Positions 41,908 to 51,607 of a stretch of DNA of 64,000 nucleotides are shown here, one piece after another. The stretch comes from Acetobacter pasteurianus subsp. pasteurianus LMG 1262 = NBRC 106471. GTDB lineage: Bacteria > Pseudomonadota > Alphaproteobacteria > Acetobacterales > Acetobacteraceae. The stretch's first letter is position 1. Each line of letters starts with the position of its first letter. The notes below the pieces were generated by a model. It made no database searches and was not told the origin of the DNA. It worked only from the letters and a program-made list of their open reading frames with translations. The DNA lies in NCBI RefSeq assembly GCF_000285275.1, contig NZ_CADO01000005.1, forward strand, positions 1 to 64,000. The letters run 5' to 3'. A program made the translations under genes and the position numbers.

Positions 41908-43878
41908 TTAGAATCCAAAGGAAACGCGGCGCGTATTGCTGCTTTCAAGGTTGCGATAGCGCGCTAACGCCATAAGCGGGAAGAACTGCTTATAGCCGTG
42001 GTAACGCAGGTAAAACACTTTGGGGAAGCCAACAGCATTATAGGGGTCTTCATGCCATTCCCCGTTCGCATCCTGTTGGTCTGCCAACCATGCAATACCG
42101 CGTGTTACGGCTGGATCATCCCGCCGTCCTGCGGCCATCAGCCCCAGCACAGCCCATGCAGTTTGCGAGGGCAGGCTTTCGCCATATGTGCCGTGCGGGC
42201 CGCCTTCATAAGATTCGCAACCTTCACCCCAGCCACCATCTGCACGCTGGACGGAGCGTAGCCATTCCACAGCTTTCACCACGGCAGGGTCATCGTGGGA
42301 AACGCCAGCAGCATTCAGGGCGCACAGGGCAGACCATGTGCCGTAAATGTAGTTTGTGCCCCAGCGCCCAAACCAGGAGCCATCTTTTTCCTGCTCTTTG
42401 CGCAGATACTCCAGCCCGCGTTGAATAACGGGTTCATCTTCCGGGTTCCGCAATTGGGCCAGAAAGGAGATGCAGCGGGCGGTAACATCGGCAGTAGGTG
42501 GGTCTAGTAAGGCGCCGTGATCGGCAAAGGGAATGTGGTTGAGCACATCCTTGTTGTTGTCGATATCAAAAGCACCCCAGCCACCATCTGTGCTTTGCAT
42601 GCCCACAATCCATGTGCGTGCGCGCTCAATGGCTTCAGCATTTGCGGGGTCGCCTTCACGGTGCAGCAACATGCCTACTACGGCTGTATCATCCACATCC
42701 GGGTAATAGTCGTTTCCGTATTGGAAAGCCCACCCACCGGGAGCCAGATTGGGGTTACGAACAGCCCAATCTCCCTTCACGTTCAGGATCTGCTTGCTGC
42801 GGAGCCATGCAGAGGCTTTTTTCAGCTCAGCAACAGTTTTTTCTGGTGCGATTCCATTGGGGCCGGAGGCTGCCTCAATCATGGCATGGCCAGAAAGTCC
42901 GGTGTCCCAAATGGGGGAAACACAGGGCTGGCAGTAAGCTTCGTCGTCTTTTTCAACGATGAGGGCCTGCACGGCTTCCCATGCCGTTTTTGCACGTGGG
43001 TCTTCATCCGGCACGCCCATGGCCCGATACATCATCACCACATTGGCCATGGCGGGGTAAATAGCCCCCAATCCATCTTTGCCGTTCAGGCGAGGCTCGA
43101 TAAAATCAAGGGCGGCTTGAATAGCCTTTTTATGTGTTTTTTCGGGAACAAACGGCACGACCGGCCGTAAAACGCTATCCAGCCCTTTAAAAACATACCC
43201 CCATGCAGAGCGATAAGGGCCGCGGATCCAGTCCTGTACTTTTTCTGGTGGCGTTACAAACAGCTCGCGTACATGAACTTGCCGCGGATTTGCCGCCACA
43301 GGGCGCAGGGCTGCCAGCACCAGAAGCGGGGCAATAACGGTGCGAGACCAGTAAGACATATTCCACACGGAAAAGAATGCCTTGGCTGGTAGAAGCATTA
43401 ACTCTACCGGCATAACCGGGGTTGCGCGCCACGGCACTTCCCCAAACAGAGCAAGCTGGGAGCGTGTGAATACGTTTGAGCGTTCTGCGCCGCCATGATC
43501 TAGAATGGCTTCTCGCGCACGTTGCATATGGGGGGCGTTAATATCATCCCCCACAGCTTTCAGCGCGAAATAGGCTTTTACAGTGGCTGAAAGGTCAAAC
43601 TTGCCATTGTGGTAAAGAGGCCAGCCGCCGTGTTCTTCGCTTTGGATGCGGCGCAGGTAGATGGCAATTTTCTGCTCCAGCGCATCATCAATCCTGTCCA
43701 TGAAATGTTCGAGCAGGATATATTCAGCAGGAATGGTGGCATCGGCTTCCAGTTCATAAACCCAATGCCCATCATCTTGCTGGGCCTGACTGAGCGCCGT
43801 ATGCGCACTAAGGACCGCACGATCCAGAGCCTCTGAAGAAAGGCGTGATTCGGAAAGAGCACTCCCATCGGCGGCCAT
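41908..43878 (-). CDS. shc: Squalene-hopene cyclase
   Basis: 656-residue membrane-bound class II terpene cyclase converting squalene to hopene/hopanol. The catalytic acid motif D-x-D-D is DVDDTAVVG at residues 394-397. Several QW repeats are present, including QSTDGGWGAFD, EKDGSWFGRWG, RADGGWGEGCESYEGGP and QDANGEWHED. The length fits proteobacterial Shc (HpnF). Start ATG at 43878, 65 nt after hpnE on the same strand. Central enzyme of the cluster. Confidence 0.97.
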   Translation of the reverse strand: MAADGSALSESRLSSEALDRAVLSAHTALSQAQQDDGHWVYELEADATIPAEYILLEHFMDRIDDALEQKIAIYLRRIQSEEHGGWPLYHNGKFDLSATVKAYFALKAVGDDINAPHMQRAREAILDHGGAERSNVFTRSQLALFGEVPWRATPVMPVELMLLPAKAFFSVWNMSYWSRTVIAPLLVLAALRPVAANPRQVHVRELFVTPPEKVQDWIRGPYRSAWGYVFKGLDSVLRPVVPFVPEKTHKKAIQAALDFIEPRLNGKDGLGAIYPAMANVVMMYRAMGVPDEDPRAKTAWEAVQALIVEKDDEAYCQPCVSPIWDTGLSGHAMIEAASGPNGIAPEKTVAELKKASAWLRSKQILNVKGDWAVRNPNLAPGGWAFQYGNDYYPDVDDTAVVGMLLHREGDPANAEAIERARTWIVGMQSTDGGWGAFDIDNNKDVLNHIPFADHGALLDPPTADVTARCISFLAQLRNPEDEPVIQRGLEYLRKEQEKDGSWFGRWGTNYIYGTWSALCALNAAGVSHDDPAVVKAVEWLRSVQRADGGWGEGCESYEGGPHGTYGESLPSQTAWAVLGLMAAGRRDDPAVTRGIAWLADQQDANGEWHEDPYNAVGFPKVFYLRYHGYKQFFPLMALARYRNLESSNTRRVSFGF

Positions 43879-43943
43879 GTCAGAAAATCCTTTCTGCTTG
43901 CAAGCGTAAAGCTGTTTAGAGCGGAGTGTGTTTTAAAGGGTCA

Positions 43944-45245
43944 TTACTGTGGGTGTTTGATGCCCAAAGTATGAACAGCCTGCACGCCAGACCGCATGGC
44001 CCCTTCAAGGGTTGCGGGCAGGCCGGTGTTTGTCCAGTCTCCGGCCAGAGCCAGATTTACCAAAGGTGTGGCTGGGCCGCAGCGCAGGCGGTTTTGTTCT
44101 GGCGTGGCGGCAAAGGTTGCGCGTTTTTCCCACACAACTCGTTGGGCTGCCGGTGCGGGCGGCAGAGGTTGCTCCAGCACGGCATCACAAGCGCGGCAAA
44201 CTTCCTGCCAGATGGTGCGGGCCAGATCATCCTGATTCTGGTCTGCATAGCGGTTGGCAGCGCTTACAGTAACGGACAGGATGTTTTCACGCAGGAAAAC
44301 CCATTCCGTTACACCGCCAATAACGCCCATAAATCCACATTGCGCAAAAGAGCCTTGTGGAATGGGGCGTTCATCCAGCCGGAAATGCAGGTTCAGAATG
44401 CTTTCAAATTCTGTTGGAACGGTTATGCCTGCAATCTTGTTGGCCAGCAGTGTGTGCGCCACAGGGGCGGGCACAGCCATGATGATGGAATCATCAGGCC
44501 CCAAGGCAATGTCTTCTTCGGGCGTATGCAGGGTTGTAATGCGTCCGCGCGCTTCTTCCACACCGGTAATGCGGCTTTGAGTGCGCACTTCTACATTCAT
44601 ATCCTGTAGGTGCTTGAGGGCCGGATCTACCAAGGTTTCGGAAAGACCGTCCTTGGCAAACCACGGAATACAGGCAGTACCACCCAAGGAAAGGGATTCA
44701 CGAATAACAGCGCCCAGCAATGCGGCACTTCCGGTATCGGTAAGTGTATTGAGGGCAGAAATAGCAAACGGTTCTAACAGCCGCCGTGCCAAGGCACCGG
44801 GTAGCAGGCAATCAGCAACGGTTTCGTTTTCGCCAGCATTCATCAGACGGTACAGGCTGCGCAAATCTGGCAGACGCATATCCGGCACACGCCGATGCGG
44901 CTGAAACACCCACCACGGCATACGCCCGCGAGAGAGGTTTAATGTCCAGCGGGCATCTTCGGCTAGATCCACAAAGGGGAAAAGCGGCGCGTGGGGGCCT
45001 GTTAAGGTATCCAGCGCGCCAGTAAGCCCCAGATAACGGAAAACGGTTTTGTTGGCAGAAAGCAGCAGGTGGTTGCCGTTATCAATCCGGCAACCAAGCT
45101 GACGGTCCATATAAGAGCGCGCACGCCCACCGCAGGCGCGGCCAGCTTCGTGCACGATAATACGTGGGCCGGAGCCTGCGGCTTCCACCGCAGCAGCCAA
45201 ACCGGCCATGCCCGCGCCAATAATATGCAGAGTGCCTGTCATCAC
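43944..45245 (-). CDS. hpnE: HpnE, FAD-dependent hydroxysqualene reductase/desaturase-like
   Basis: 433-residue flavoprotein of the phytoene desaturase-like amine oxidase fold. The Rossmann dinucleotide motif is at the extreme N-terminus (HIIGAGMAGLAAAVEAAG), with the FAD-binding GRARSYMDRQLGCRIDNGNH region following, and the C-terminal FAD motif is NLALAGDWTNTGLPATLEGA. In the HpnCDE route it reduces hydroxysqualene to squalene. Eighteen nt separate it from hpnD upstream and 65 nt from shc downstream, so it is in the hpn operon. Confidence 0.94.
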   Translation of the reverse strand: MMTGTLHIIGAGMAGLAAAVEAAGSGPRIIVHEAGRACGGRARSYMDRQLGCRIDNGNHLLLSANKTVFRYLGLTGALDTLTGPHAPLFPFVDLAEDARWTLNLSRGRMPWWVFQPHRRVPDMRLPDLRSLYRLMNAGENETVADCLLPGALARRLLEPFAISALNTLTDTGSAALLGAVIRESLSLGGTACIPWFAKDGLSETLVDPALKHLQDMNVEVRTQSRITGVEEARGRITTLHTPEEDIALGPDDSIIMAVPAPVAHTLLANKIAGITVPTEFESILNLHFRLDERPIPQGSFAQCGFMGVIGGVTEWVFLRENILSVTVSAANRYADQNQDDLARTIWQEVCRACDAVLEQPLPPAPAAQRVVWEKRATFAATPEQNRLRCGPATPLVNLALAGDWTNTGLPATLEGAMRSGVQAVHTLGIKHPQ

Positions 45246-45263
45246 CGTTTCCTTATCGTGCGA

Positions 45264-46163
45264 TCAGGGGAGATAAGAGCAGGCGAGCGCGTAAACCTTG
45301 CCCACGGTGGAGCTTTCAGGCAGCTGACGCAGCACATCAGGGCCCCAGCCACGTTTGCGCAGGTTTTTCAGCACCGTTTCATAGCTGGCGCCCATAATGC
45401 GAGCTGGCAGCATGGTGCGCGGGCGGCAGAGCTTCATGGTGGCAAAAGCCGTGGTGAAGTGATCCTGCGCACGGGCGGCAATGATTTTGGTAACTTCCTG
45501 CAAGCCGGGTGCCGTAAGCGCCTTTACCGGATCATGCGGCACATTAAACCGGTCCAGTAGATCAGAAGGCAGATACAGGCGGCCGCGTGCGGCATCTTCG
45601 GGCAGATCACGCAGGATGTTGGTCAACTGCAGGGCGCGGCCCAGATGATAGGCTACTTTATTGCCTTCATCAGAGCATTCACCAAAGATACGCACAGACA
45701 AACGGCCTACGGCAGCGGCAACGCGGTCACAGTAAAGGTCCAGCGTTTTTTCATCCGGCGCCACAATCGGGCTGGCCGTATCCATCAGCATGCCATCAAT
45801 AATGGCATCAAAATCTGCCTGTTGCAGGGCAAAGAACGGAATGGCAGCCAGTAGAACGCGCTCCAGCGGCTCATGTGGGGTTTCAAGCCGGTCCTGATAC
45901 AGGTGGGCAATCTTTTTGTGCCATTCTTCCAACGCCTGCGTGCGTTCTGCCAGCGGGGCAAGCCCATCGGCAATATCGTCCACCACACGGCAGAAAGCGT
46001 AAATGGCATACATGCCGTAACGGCGCATGGGGGGCAGGATGCGCATGCCAGCGGCAAAGGAAGTTCCTGCCTGTTTGACCGTGCTTTCCACCCAGGCAAG
46101 ATCAGCAGGATCACACCCAAGGGGGGTCGGCTCGTCATGCATCTGGATGTCTGGGGTTGTCAC
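45264..46163 (-). CDS. hpnD: HpnD, presqualene diphosphate synthase
   Basis: 299-residue trans-isoprenyl diphosphate synthase (squalene/phytoene synthase fold) that condenses two farnesyl diphosphates to presqualene diphosphate. The two aspartate-rich motifs are FCRVVDDIADG near residue 60 and LTNILRDLPEDAARGRLYLP near 190. It lies between hpnC and hpnE in the order seen in other hopanoid clusters. Confidence 0.94.
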   Translation of the reverse strand: MTTPDIQMHDEPTPLGCDPADLAWVESTVKQAGTSFAAGMRILPPMRRYGMYAIYAFCRVVDDIADGLAPLAERTQALEEWHKKIAHLYQDRLETPHEPLERVLLAAIPFFALQQADFDAIIDGMLMDTASPIVAPDEKTLDLYCDRVAAAVGRLSVRIFGECSDEGNKVAYHLGRALQLTNILRDLPEDAARGRLYLPSDLLDRFNVPHDPVKALTAPGLQEVTKIIAARAQDHFTTAFATMKLCRPRTMLPARIMGASYETVLKNLRKRGWGPDVLRQLPESSTVGKVYALACSYLP

Positions 46164-46240
46164 GCGCTTCTCACTTGTTGTTCGATTGTCAAAGTTATTT
46201 GGTCAGGCTCTTTTTACAGAAGTTCTGCCATTCGGAAAGG

Positions 46241-47101
46241 TCATGCCCATGCCCGCAGGGCCGCAATGGCTGCATGCATGCCGTCTGCCCGGCGCAAAGC
46301 CACACGTCCTGCCAGAGGGTCTTCACGCCGCAAACGGCGGGTGAGGCAGTGTGCCAAGTCTACAATGGCAGCACATTCCATACGGAACCGGCGGTCACGA
46401 ATATGGGCGGCCAAGGCGGATGCCTGTTGGTTCAGGGCATCCACGCCATCCAGCATGGTGTTGAAAACGCGCCGCATGGCAGGAGAGGTGCTGCCTGCCA
46501 GCAGATCATCTTGCGATGTGCCGCAGCGTTGCATCAGGTCTGCCGGAATATAGCAGCGTTTCAGGCGTTTGAGGTCTCCCGCGCAATCCTGAAGGTGGTT
46601 CAGGATTTGCAGTGATGTGCAAAGTGCATCGGAAGGGGCAAAAGCCGCGGAAGATTCTTCATGCAGGCCGATCAGGTAACGGCCCACGGGGTTGGCGGAA
46701 TATCGGCAGTATTGCAGCAGATCATTCCATGTTTGATAGACATGCCCGCGCGAATCGTCACGGAAAGCGATCAGCAGATCGGTTGCTGTTTCAAACGGCA
46801 CATGTGTTTGCAGCAAAGACTGGCGCAGCGTGGCCGCACTTTGGGCATCGGGCCGGTTGATAGGTTCGCGCTTGCCCAGCAGAACCTCTTCCATTGCATT
46901 CAGGCGTGTAATCTTGTCATCTGGGGCAAGCGTTTCGCTGTCTGCAATGTCATCAATAACACGCGCGTAATCATAATAGGCATGCACGTGCGGGCGCAGC
47001 CTTTTGCTGATTAGCAGGGAACCGACGGGAAAGTTTTCATCCGAAGCTCCCTTGCCGGATGAAACGTCTGCTGTTCCCCATACGCTGGTTGTGTTGGTCA
47101 T
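46241..47101 (-). CDS. hpnC: HpnC, hydroxysqualene synthase
   Basis: 286-residue squalene/phytoene synthase-fold protein which in the HpnCDE pathway turns presqualene diphosphate into hydroxysqualene. Aspartate motifs are DYARVIDDIADS near residue 50 and LNHLQDCAGDLKRLKRCYIP near 170, the second with the NHLQDCAGDL variant typical of HpnC. It begins 114 nt downstream of the hpnB stop and 77 nt before hpnD, so it probably has its own signals within the cluster. Confidence 0.94.
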   Translation of the reverse strand: MTNTTSVWGTADVSSGKGASDENFPVGSLLISKRLRPHVHAYYDYARVIDDIADSETLAPDDKITRLNAMEEVLLGKREPINRPDAQSAATLRQSLLQTHVPFETATDLLIAFRDDSRGHVYQTWNDLLQYCRYSANPVGRYLIGLHEESSAAFAPSDALCTSLQILNHLQDCAGDLKRLKRCYIPADLMQRCGTSQDDLLAGSTSPAMRRVFNTMLDGVDALNQQASALAAHIRDRRFRMECAAIVDLAHCLTRRLRREDPLAGRVALRRADGMHAAIAALRAWA

Positions 47102-47130
47102 GCCTGGCTCAATATGATTGCGCGGTAAGG

Positions 47131-47157
47131 GCAGCCTCGTGATTTACATGAGGCTGC
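47131..47157 (-). other. Hairpin in the hpnB-hpnC gap
   Basis: Eight-bp stem GCAGCCTC / GAGGCTGC with an 11-nt loop in the 113-nt gap upstream of hpnC. There is no T run in either direction, so it is a candidate processing site or attenuator rather than a clear terminator. Confidence 0.4.
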
Positions 47158-47214
47158 TGGGAATGCCTATCCCTTAACTGCGGCCCTGCCCAGAGGGAGG
47201 CCTTAAGATATATT

Positions 47215-48411
47215 TTAGGCGCGCCGGCTTTTTTGCTCTAGTGCGCGCCCATCATTAGGGATGGCTTCGGTGTAGGCGCGGTCTTTCCAGACCACACCTT
47301 TGCCCCGGTGATGGTTAAGGGCAGACCCGATTGTGGCGGCTGTATAAAACAGCGCGATAAACGGCAATGCCAATGCCCATAAGGGCGAAAGGCGAAAGCG
47401 CCGTAACGTGGGGATAAAGGAGCAAAGAGAGGCCACCAATGTGGCCGCTCCTACCCATTGTGCGGGCCCGTGTGCCAGAAAAGCAAGTGCTGCAGGGGCA
47501 AGCCATACGATCATCATGGCTAATACTGTCAGCACCAGTAGCGTAGGGGAAAAGCGCAACTGCACATAAGCTGTACGTGCAATCATACGCCAGATATCAC
47601 CAGCCGTTGGATAGGGACGTACAGATTTTGCCAGGCAGGAATGCCCCAGATACAAGTGGCCGCCTGCCTGTTTAACGCAGCTTGCCAATGTGCAGTCATC
47701 TATCAAGGCGCCACGCAGGGCTTCAATGCCACCAATCTGGCGGAGCATATCACGCCGCAGTAAAATGGTGCCACCTGCGGCCCCGGCTGTTTTATCCTTG
47801 GGGTTGTTCACTTTGGCAAACGGGTAAAGCAGGGCAAAAAAGAACACGAAAGCTGGCACCAAGGCGCGCTCGGCAAGGCTTTCGCACTGGAGTTCCACCA
47901 TTTCGGAAACCATGTGCAGGCGGTCTGTTTGTGCCTTGGCCACCAAGGTAGAAACATGCGCAGGTGCATGAAGAATATCTGCATCTGTAAACAGCATGTA
48001 ACCGCTGCCATCTGCACATTGGCGTTCGGCTTCTGCCACACCTTGGGCAACGGCCCATAGTTTGCCACTCCACCCGGCAGAAGGATCTGCCCCATCTACA
48101 ACTGTCAGCCGGTTATGGGGGTCTGGCAGAGCACGGGCCAATGCGCCGGTATTATCCGTGCTGCGATCATTTACCAAAATAACGGAAAGGCGGCCCACGT
48201 AATCCTGCGCCAGCAGAGAGGAAAGGGCGGGCTGGATGGAATCAGCTTCATCTCGGGCAGGCACAACCACCGTAACATCCGGCGCAATGTCCATATGCGT
48301 TCGGCCTGCCTCTGCAGGGCGCAGAATGGGGCCAGCTTGCCAGAACTTTCCATGAAAAAATATCAGCCCGATCCAGATAATGGCGCATAAAATAGCCAGA
48401 GCCAGTATCAC
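47215..48411 (-). CDS. hpnB: Hopanoid-associated GT2 glycosyltransferase HpnB
   Basis: 398-residue membrane-anchored family 2 glycosyltransferase. An N-terminal TM helix is followed by the GT-A fold: VVVPARDEADSIQPALSSLL (nucleotide-binding), VILVNDRSTDNTG, the D-x-D-like motif MLFTDADILHAP and a later DDCTLASCVKQAGG. Three or four TM segments close the protein. HpnB-type genes sit beside hpnA in many hopanoid clusters, but the exact reaction is not firmly established. It starts 10 nt after hpnA. Confidence 0.9.
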   Translation of the reverse strand: MILALAILCAIIWIGLIFFHGKFWQAGPILRPAEAGRTHMDIAPDVTVVVPARDEADSIQPALSSLLAQDYVGRLSVILVNDRSTDNTGALARALPDPHNRLTVVDGADPSAGWSGKLWAVAQGVAEAERQCADGSGYMLFTDADILHAPAHVSTLVAKAQTDRLHMVSEMVELQCESLAERALVPAFVFFFALLYPFAKVNNPKDKTAGAAGGTILLRRDMLRQIGGIEALRGALIDDCTLASCVKQAGGHLYLGHSCLAKSVRPYPTAGDIWRMIARTAYVQLRFSPTLLVLTVLAMMIVWLAPAALAFLAHGPAQWVGAATLVASLCSFIPTLRRFRLSPLWALALPFIALFYTAATIGSALNHHRGKGVVWKDRAYTEAIPNDGRALEQKSRRA

Positions 48412-48421
48412 CGCTGCGCTC

Positions 48422-49417
48422 CTATTTCAGCATGCCGTTATTGCGGAACCAGGTAATGGCATCTTCTACTGCCTTGCGGGCTGGGCGCGGGTTATACCCC
48501 AGTTCACGCTTGGCTTTATCGGACGAGAAGAACATTTTCTTGCGCGACATGGCCAGCATCTCACGCGTAACGCGTGGGTTGATGCCAAAGGAGCGGGAAA
48601 GCCATTCGGATACAATAGCTACAGGCCAGATCACTTCCTGTGGCAGCCGGATTTTTGGTGGCGGCACGTGGGCAATTTCTGAAACCATGGCGAACAGATC
48701 GCCCAGCAGGTAATTTTCTCCACCCAGAATATATTTTTCGCCAATTGTGCCGCGTTCCAGCGCCAGCGCATGGCCTTCTGCCACGTCATCTACATGCACA
48801 ATGTTCACGCCTGTATCCACATAGGCAGGCATGCGGCCAGCGGCGCAATCCAGAATCATCTGCCCGGTGGGGGTAGGCTTGATGTCTCGCGGGCCAACAG
48901 GGGTGGAGGGGTTAACGATAACAGCCGGTAGCCCTTGATCACGCACCAGTTGCAGCACTTCCTGCTCGGCCCGGTATTTGGAGCGCTTGTAAATGCCAAT
49001 AACGGCATGTTCCTGCACAGGCGTGTTTTCATCGGCAATGGAGCCATCACCAATCAGGCCCAATGCTGCGACAGAGGAACAATACACAATTTTTTCAACA
49101 CCAGCCGCTTTTGCCGCAAGCATAAGCTGGCGCGTGCCCTCTACGTTTGCCGTCATCATGGGGCCGGGGTCTGGCACCCACAGGCGGTAATCAGCCGCAA
49201 CGTGAAACACGTAGCGGCAGCCTTCTACCGCACGGGCAAAGGTTTCGGGGCGAGAAAGGTCACCGTCCACCAGATCGGCAGGAATATCGGCAATATTGCG
49301 TTTGTCGCTGCCATCGCGCACCATTAGCCGCAGGGAATGCCCCCGTTCCAGCAAAGTGCGGGCTACGGCGGAACCAACAAAGCCTGTTGCGCCGGTTACG
49401 AGGGTATGGGCAGTCAT
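48422..49417 (-). CDS. hpnA: Hopanoid-associated sugar epimerase HpnA
   Basis: 331-residue NAD(P)-dependent extended short-chain dehydrogenase/reductase. The cofactor motif is TGATGFVGSAVARTLLE at the N-terminus; the catalytic Tyr-x3-Lys is YKRSKYRAE near residue 145, with the Ser in VYCSSVAALG. First gene of the hpn cluster on the minus strand and divergent from hpnL across a 220-nt promoter region. Precise substrate in hopanoid maturation is not settled. Confidence 0.92.
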   Translation of the reverse strand: MTAHTLVTGATGFVGSAVARTLLERGHSLRLMVRDGSDKRNIADIPADLVDGDLSRPETFARAVEGCRYVFHVAADYRLWVPDPGPMMTANVEGTRQLMLAAKAAGVEKIVYCSSVAALGLIGDGSIADENTPVQEHAVIGIYKRSKYRAEQEVLQLVRDQGLPAVIVNPSTPVGPRDIKPTPTGQMILDCAAGRMPAYVDTGVNIVHVDDVAEGHALALERGTIGEKYILGGENYLLGDLFAMVSEIAHVPPPKIRLPQEVIWPVAIVSEWLSRSFGINPRVTREMLAMSRKKMFFSSDKAKRELGYNPRPARKAVEDAITWFRNNGMLK

Positions 49418-49638
49418 GAGAATATACGCTCCCCCAGAGGTACGATACGTAAATAAAAAGTGGTAAGGACGTTAATCCCGAACGGCAGGTCTGTTTCTTT
49501 ATCCTGCTGTCCGAGGTGGCGCCAGACCCCGTGGTGGTGTAAGGGGACGGACCAATCACACACACACACTGATGCGTTTTTTGCTTTTTACCACATGGCA
49601 AAGGGCCTTGGGTGTGCTGGACAGACAGAGCTGGGGCC

Positions 49639-50703
49639 TTGAAGAAGCTTACGGTTTTTCTTACTTTTCTCGGGCTTGTGGCCGTTACGGCAGCAATGGC
49701 ATGGAGCGGTTTCGATTCCGTTTTGCATGCTGTTATGCGTATAGGTCTGGGCGGCTTTCTTGTAATGGTATGCTGCCAGTTGCTGGTAGATGGCGTTCTG
49801 GGGCTGGCCTGGCATGCGGCTTTTCCCGAACTGGGCTATTTCAGGCTGTTGTCTGCCCGTATGGTGCGTGACGCCGCAGCAACATGTCTGCCTTTTTCTC
49901 AGCTTGGTGGCATTGTTATCGGCATTCGGGCCACGTGCTCATCGCATGGGTTTTATAAAGGCGATAAGCGGGAAGTAGCGTTGCCAGAGGCCGCTTGCGC
50001 CAATCTGGTAGATATCACCACGGAAGTGATGGGGCAGGTGGCGTTTGTGCTGCTGGCTGTTGCTTTTCTGGTGGCGCATCAGCGTTCCAGCCCGTTTGTT
50101 GTGCCCGTGGTGTGTGGCGCGGTGTTCCTGATTGCAGGTACCGCCGGGTTTATCTGGACCCAGCGGCATGGTGGTAATCTGTTCCGTAAATTTGGTGGCA
50201 CATTTACCCGCAGCCTTGCCTCCCAATGGCATGAAAATCTCACGCAAGGCGCGGATGATCTGCAAGAGCAGATGGAAGCTGCATGGAGCCGCCCGTGGCA
50301 TATCTGCCGTTCTGCGCTGTACCATTTTGTGGGATGGCTGGGCAGCGCGGCCATGCTTTGGCTGACGGCACGTTTTTTGGGGGCGCATCTTTCCTTCCCC
50401 AATGCCGTTGCCGTGGAAGGTGTCACCTGCGCCATCATGTCTTTGGGCTTTCTGGTGCCCGGTAGTCTGGGTGTGCAGGAAGGGGCCTATATGGCGCTGG
50501 GCCATGCTTTTGGTATTGATCCTTCTGTCTCGCTGGGGCTTTCCCTGCTGCGCCGCGGGCGTGAGATCATTATTGGCATTCCCGTTCTATTGGCGTGGCA
50601 GTTCATGGAAATGCACGGTTTGCGGGGTAATGATAAAACGGATGAGGACAAGGCTGCTTATCCCCCACCTTCTTCAGTGGTGAAGGATTCCCACCTTGGC
50701 TGA
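49639..50703 (+). CDS. hpnL: HpnL, hopanoid-associated LPG synthase-like membrane protein
   Basis: 354-residue polytopic inner-membrane protein of the flippase-like (lysylphosphatidylglycerol synthase TM region) superfamily, HpnL group. The TTG at 49639 gives a start MKKLTVFLTFLGLVAV that matches the family; the open frame extends to a GTG at 49612. Landmarks are RDAAATCLPFSQLGGIVIG and GFLVPGSLGVQEGAYMALG. It is divergent from hpnA and overlaps tyrA by 8 nt. It is thought to take part in hopanoid placement or transport, but mechanism is unknown. Confidence 0.88.
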   Translation: MKKLTVFLTFLGLVAVTAAMAWSGFDSVLHAVMRIGLGGFLVMVCCQLLVDGVLGLAWHAAFPELGYFRLLSARMVRDAAATCLPFSQLGGIVIGIRATCSSHGFYKGDKREVALPEAACANLVDITTEVMGQVAFVLLAVAFLVAHQRSSPFVVPVVCGAVFLIAGTAGFIWTQRHGGNLFRKFGGTFTRSLASQWHENLTQGADDLQEQMEAAWSRPWHICRSALYHFVGWLGSAAMLWLTARFLGAHLSFPNAVAVEGVTCAIMSLGFLVPGSLGVQEGAYMALGHAFGIDPSVSLGLSLLRRGREIIIGIPVLLAWQFMEMHGLRGNDKTDEDKAAYPPPSSVVKDSHLG

Positions 50704-51592
50704 GAACACTGTGCCTGTTTTTGATACGCTGGCTGTTATTGGGCCGGGGCTTATCGGGTCTTCCGTACTGCGGCGCGCACAGGCGGAGGGAAATCTGGCC
50801 CGCAAGCTTATAGCGGTGGATCAGAGCCCAAATGTATGTGCCCGTGTGGCGGAACTGGGTATTGCGGATGAAGTGACAACAGATGCCGCAGCCGCAGCCG
50901 CACAGGCGGATTGCGTGATGTTATGCGTGCCTGTTGGCGCTATGGGGCCAGTGGCCGCACAAGTTGTTCCGGCCATGAAGCCCGGCGCGATATTGACTGA
51001 TGTTGGCTCTACCAAAGTATCGGTGATTGAGGCTATTAGCCCTTCACTTCGGGCAGATGTGTCTTACGTGCCTACGCACCCCATGGCAGGCACAGAATTT
51101 TCTGGCCCAGATGCCGGGCTGGCAGATTTGTTTGAGAATCGTTGGTGCCTGATTACGCCGTTAGACTGCACCACCGCAGAGGCGCTGCAAAAAGTACGCA
51201 CCTTGTGGGAGCGTTGCGGTGCCCGTTTGCGTGAAATGACACCCGCACATCATGATCGTGTTTGCGCCATTGTAAGCCATCTGCCGCATTTGCTGGCTTT
51301 CACCATTTGTGGCACAGCAGATGATCTGGCGAGCGAAACGCGCTCCGAAGTGTTGGATTTTGCTGCATCCGGGTTTCGGGATTTTACGCGTATTGCAGCA
51401 TCAGATCCCATCATGTGGCGGGATATCTTCCTGTCTAATCGCGAAGCACTGCTGGAAATGCTGGGCCGGTTTATGGAAGATGCGCAGGCCATGGCGCGCG
51501 CCATCCGGTGGGAAGATTCTGATTATATTGTGGATCGGATTGAGCGGGGCCGTAAAATTCGCAAAAGCCTGATAGAGAACAAGCAGGCCTAA
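50696..51592 (+). CDS. tyrA: Prephenate/arogenate dehydrogenase (TyrA)
   Basis: 298-residue NAD(P)-dependent enzyme of tyrosine synthesis, oxidatively decarboxylating prephenate or arogenate. The Rossmann motif is VIGPGLIGSSVLRRA, the conserved Asp-Val-Gly-Ser is in ILTDVGSTKVSV, and THPMAGTEFSGP is the signature substrate loop with its His. The start is the TTG at 50696 behind AAGGA, overlapping hpnL by 8 nt. No chorismate mutase domain is fused. Substrate preference cannot be decided from the sequence. Confidence 0.94.
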   Translation: MAENTVPVFDTLAVIGPGLIGSSVLRRAQAEGNLARKLIAVDQSPNVCARVAELGIADEVTTDAAAAAAQADCVMLCVPVGAMGPVAAQVVPAMKPGAILTDVGSTKVSVIEAISPSLRADVSYVPTHPMAGTEFSGPDAGLADLFENRWCLITPLDCTTAEALQKVRTLWERCGARLREMTPAHHDRVCAIVSHLPHLLAFTICGTADDLASETRSEVLDFAASGFRDFTRIAASDPIMWRDIFLSNREALLEMLGRFMEDAQAMARAIRWEDSDYIVDRIERGRKIRKSLIENKQA

Positions 51593-51607
51593 AGGCCCGA
51601 TTCCCTA

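Noticed and set aside
42517-43170. 217-codon plus-strand frame
   Set aside because: Antisense to squalene-hopene cyclase, whose QW and DxDD motifs are complete.
43926-44609. 227-codon plus-strand frame
   Set aside because: Antisense to hpnE, which has clear FAD motifs. High GC third positions produce such shadows.
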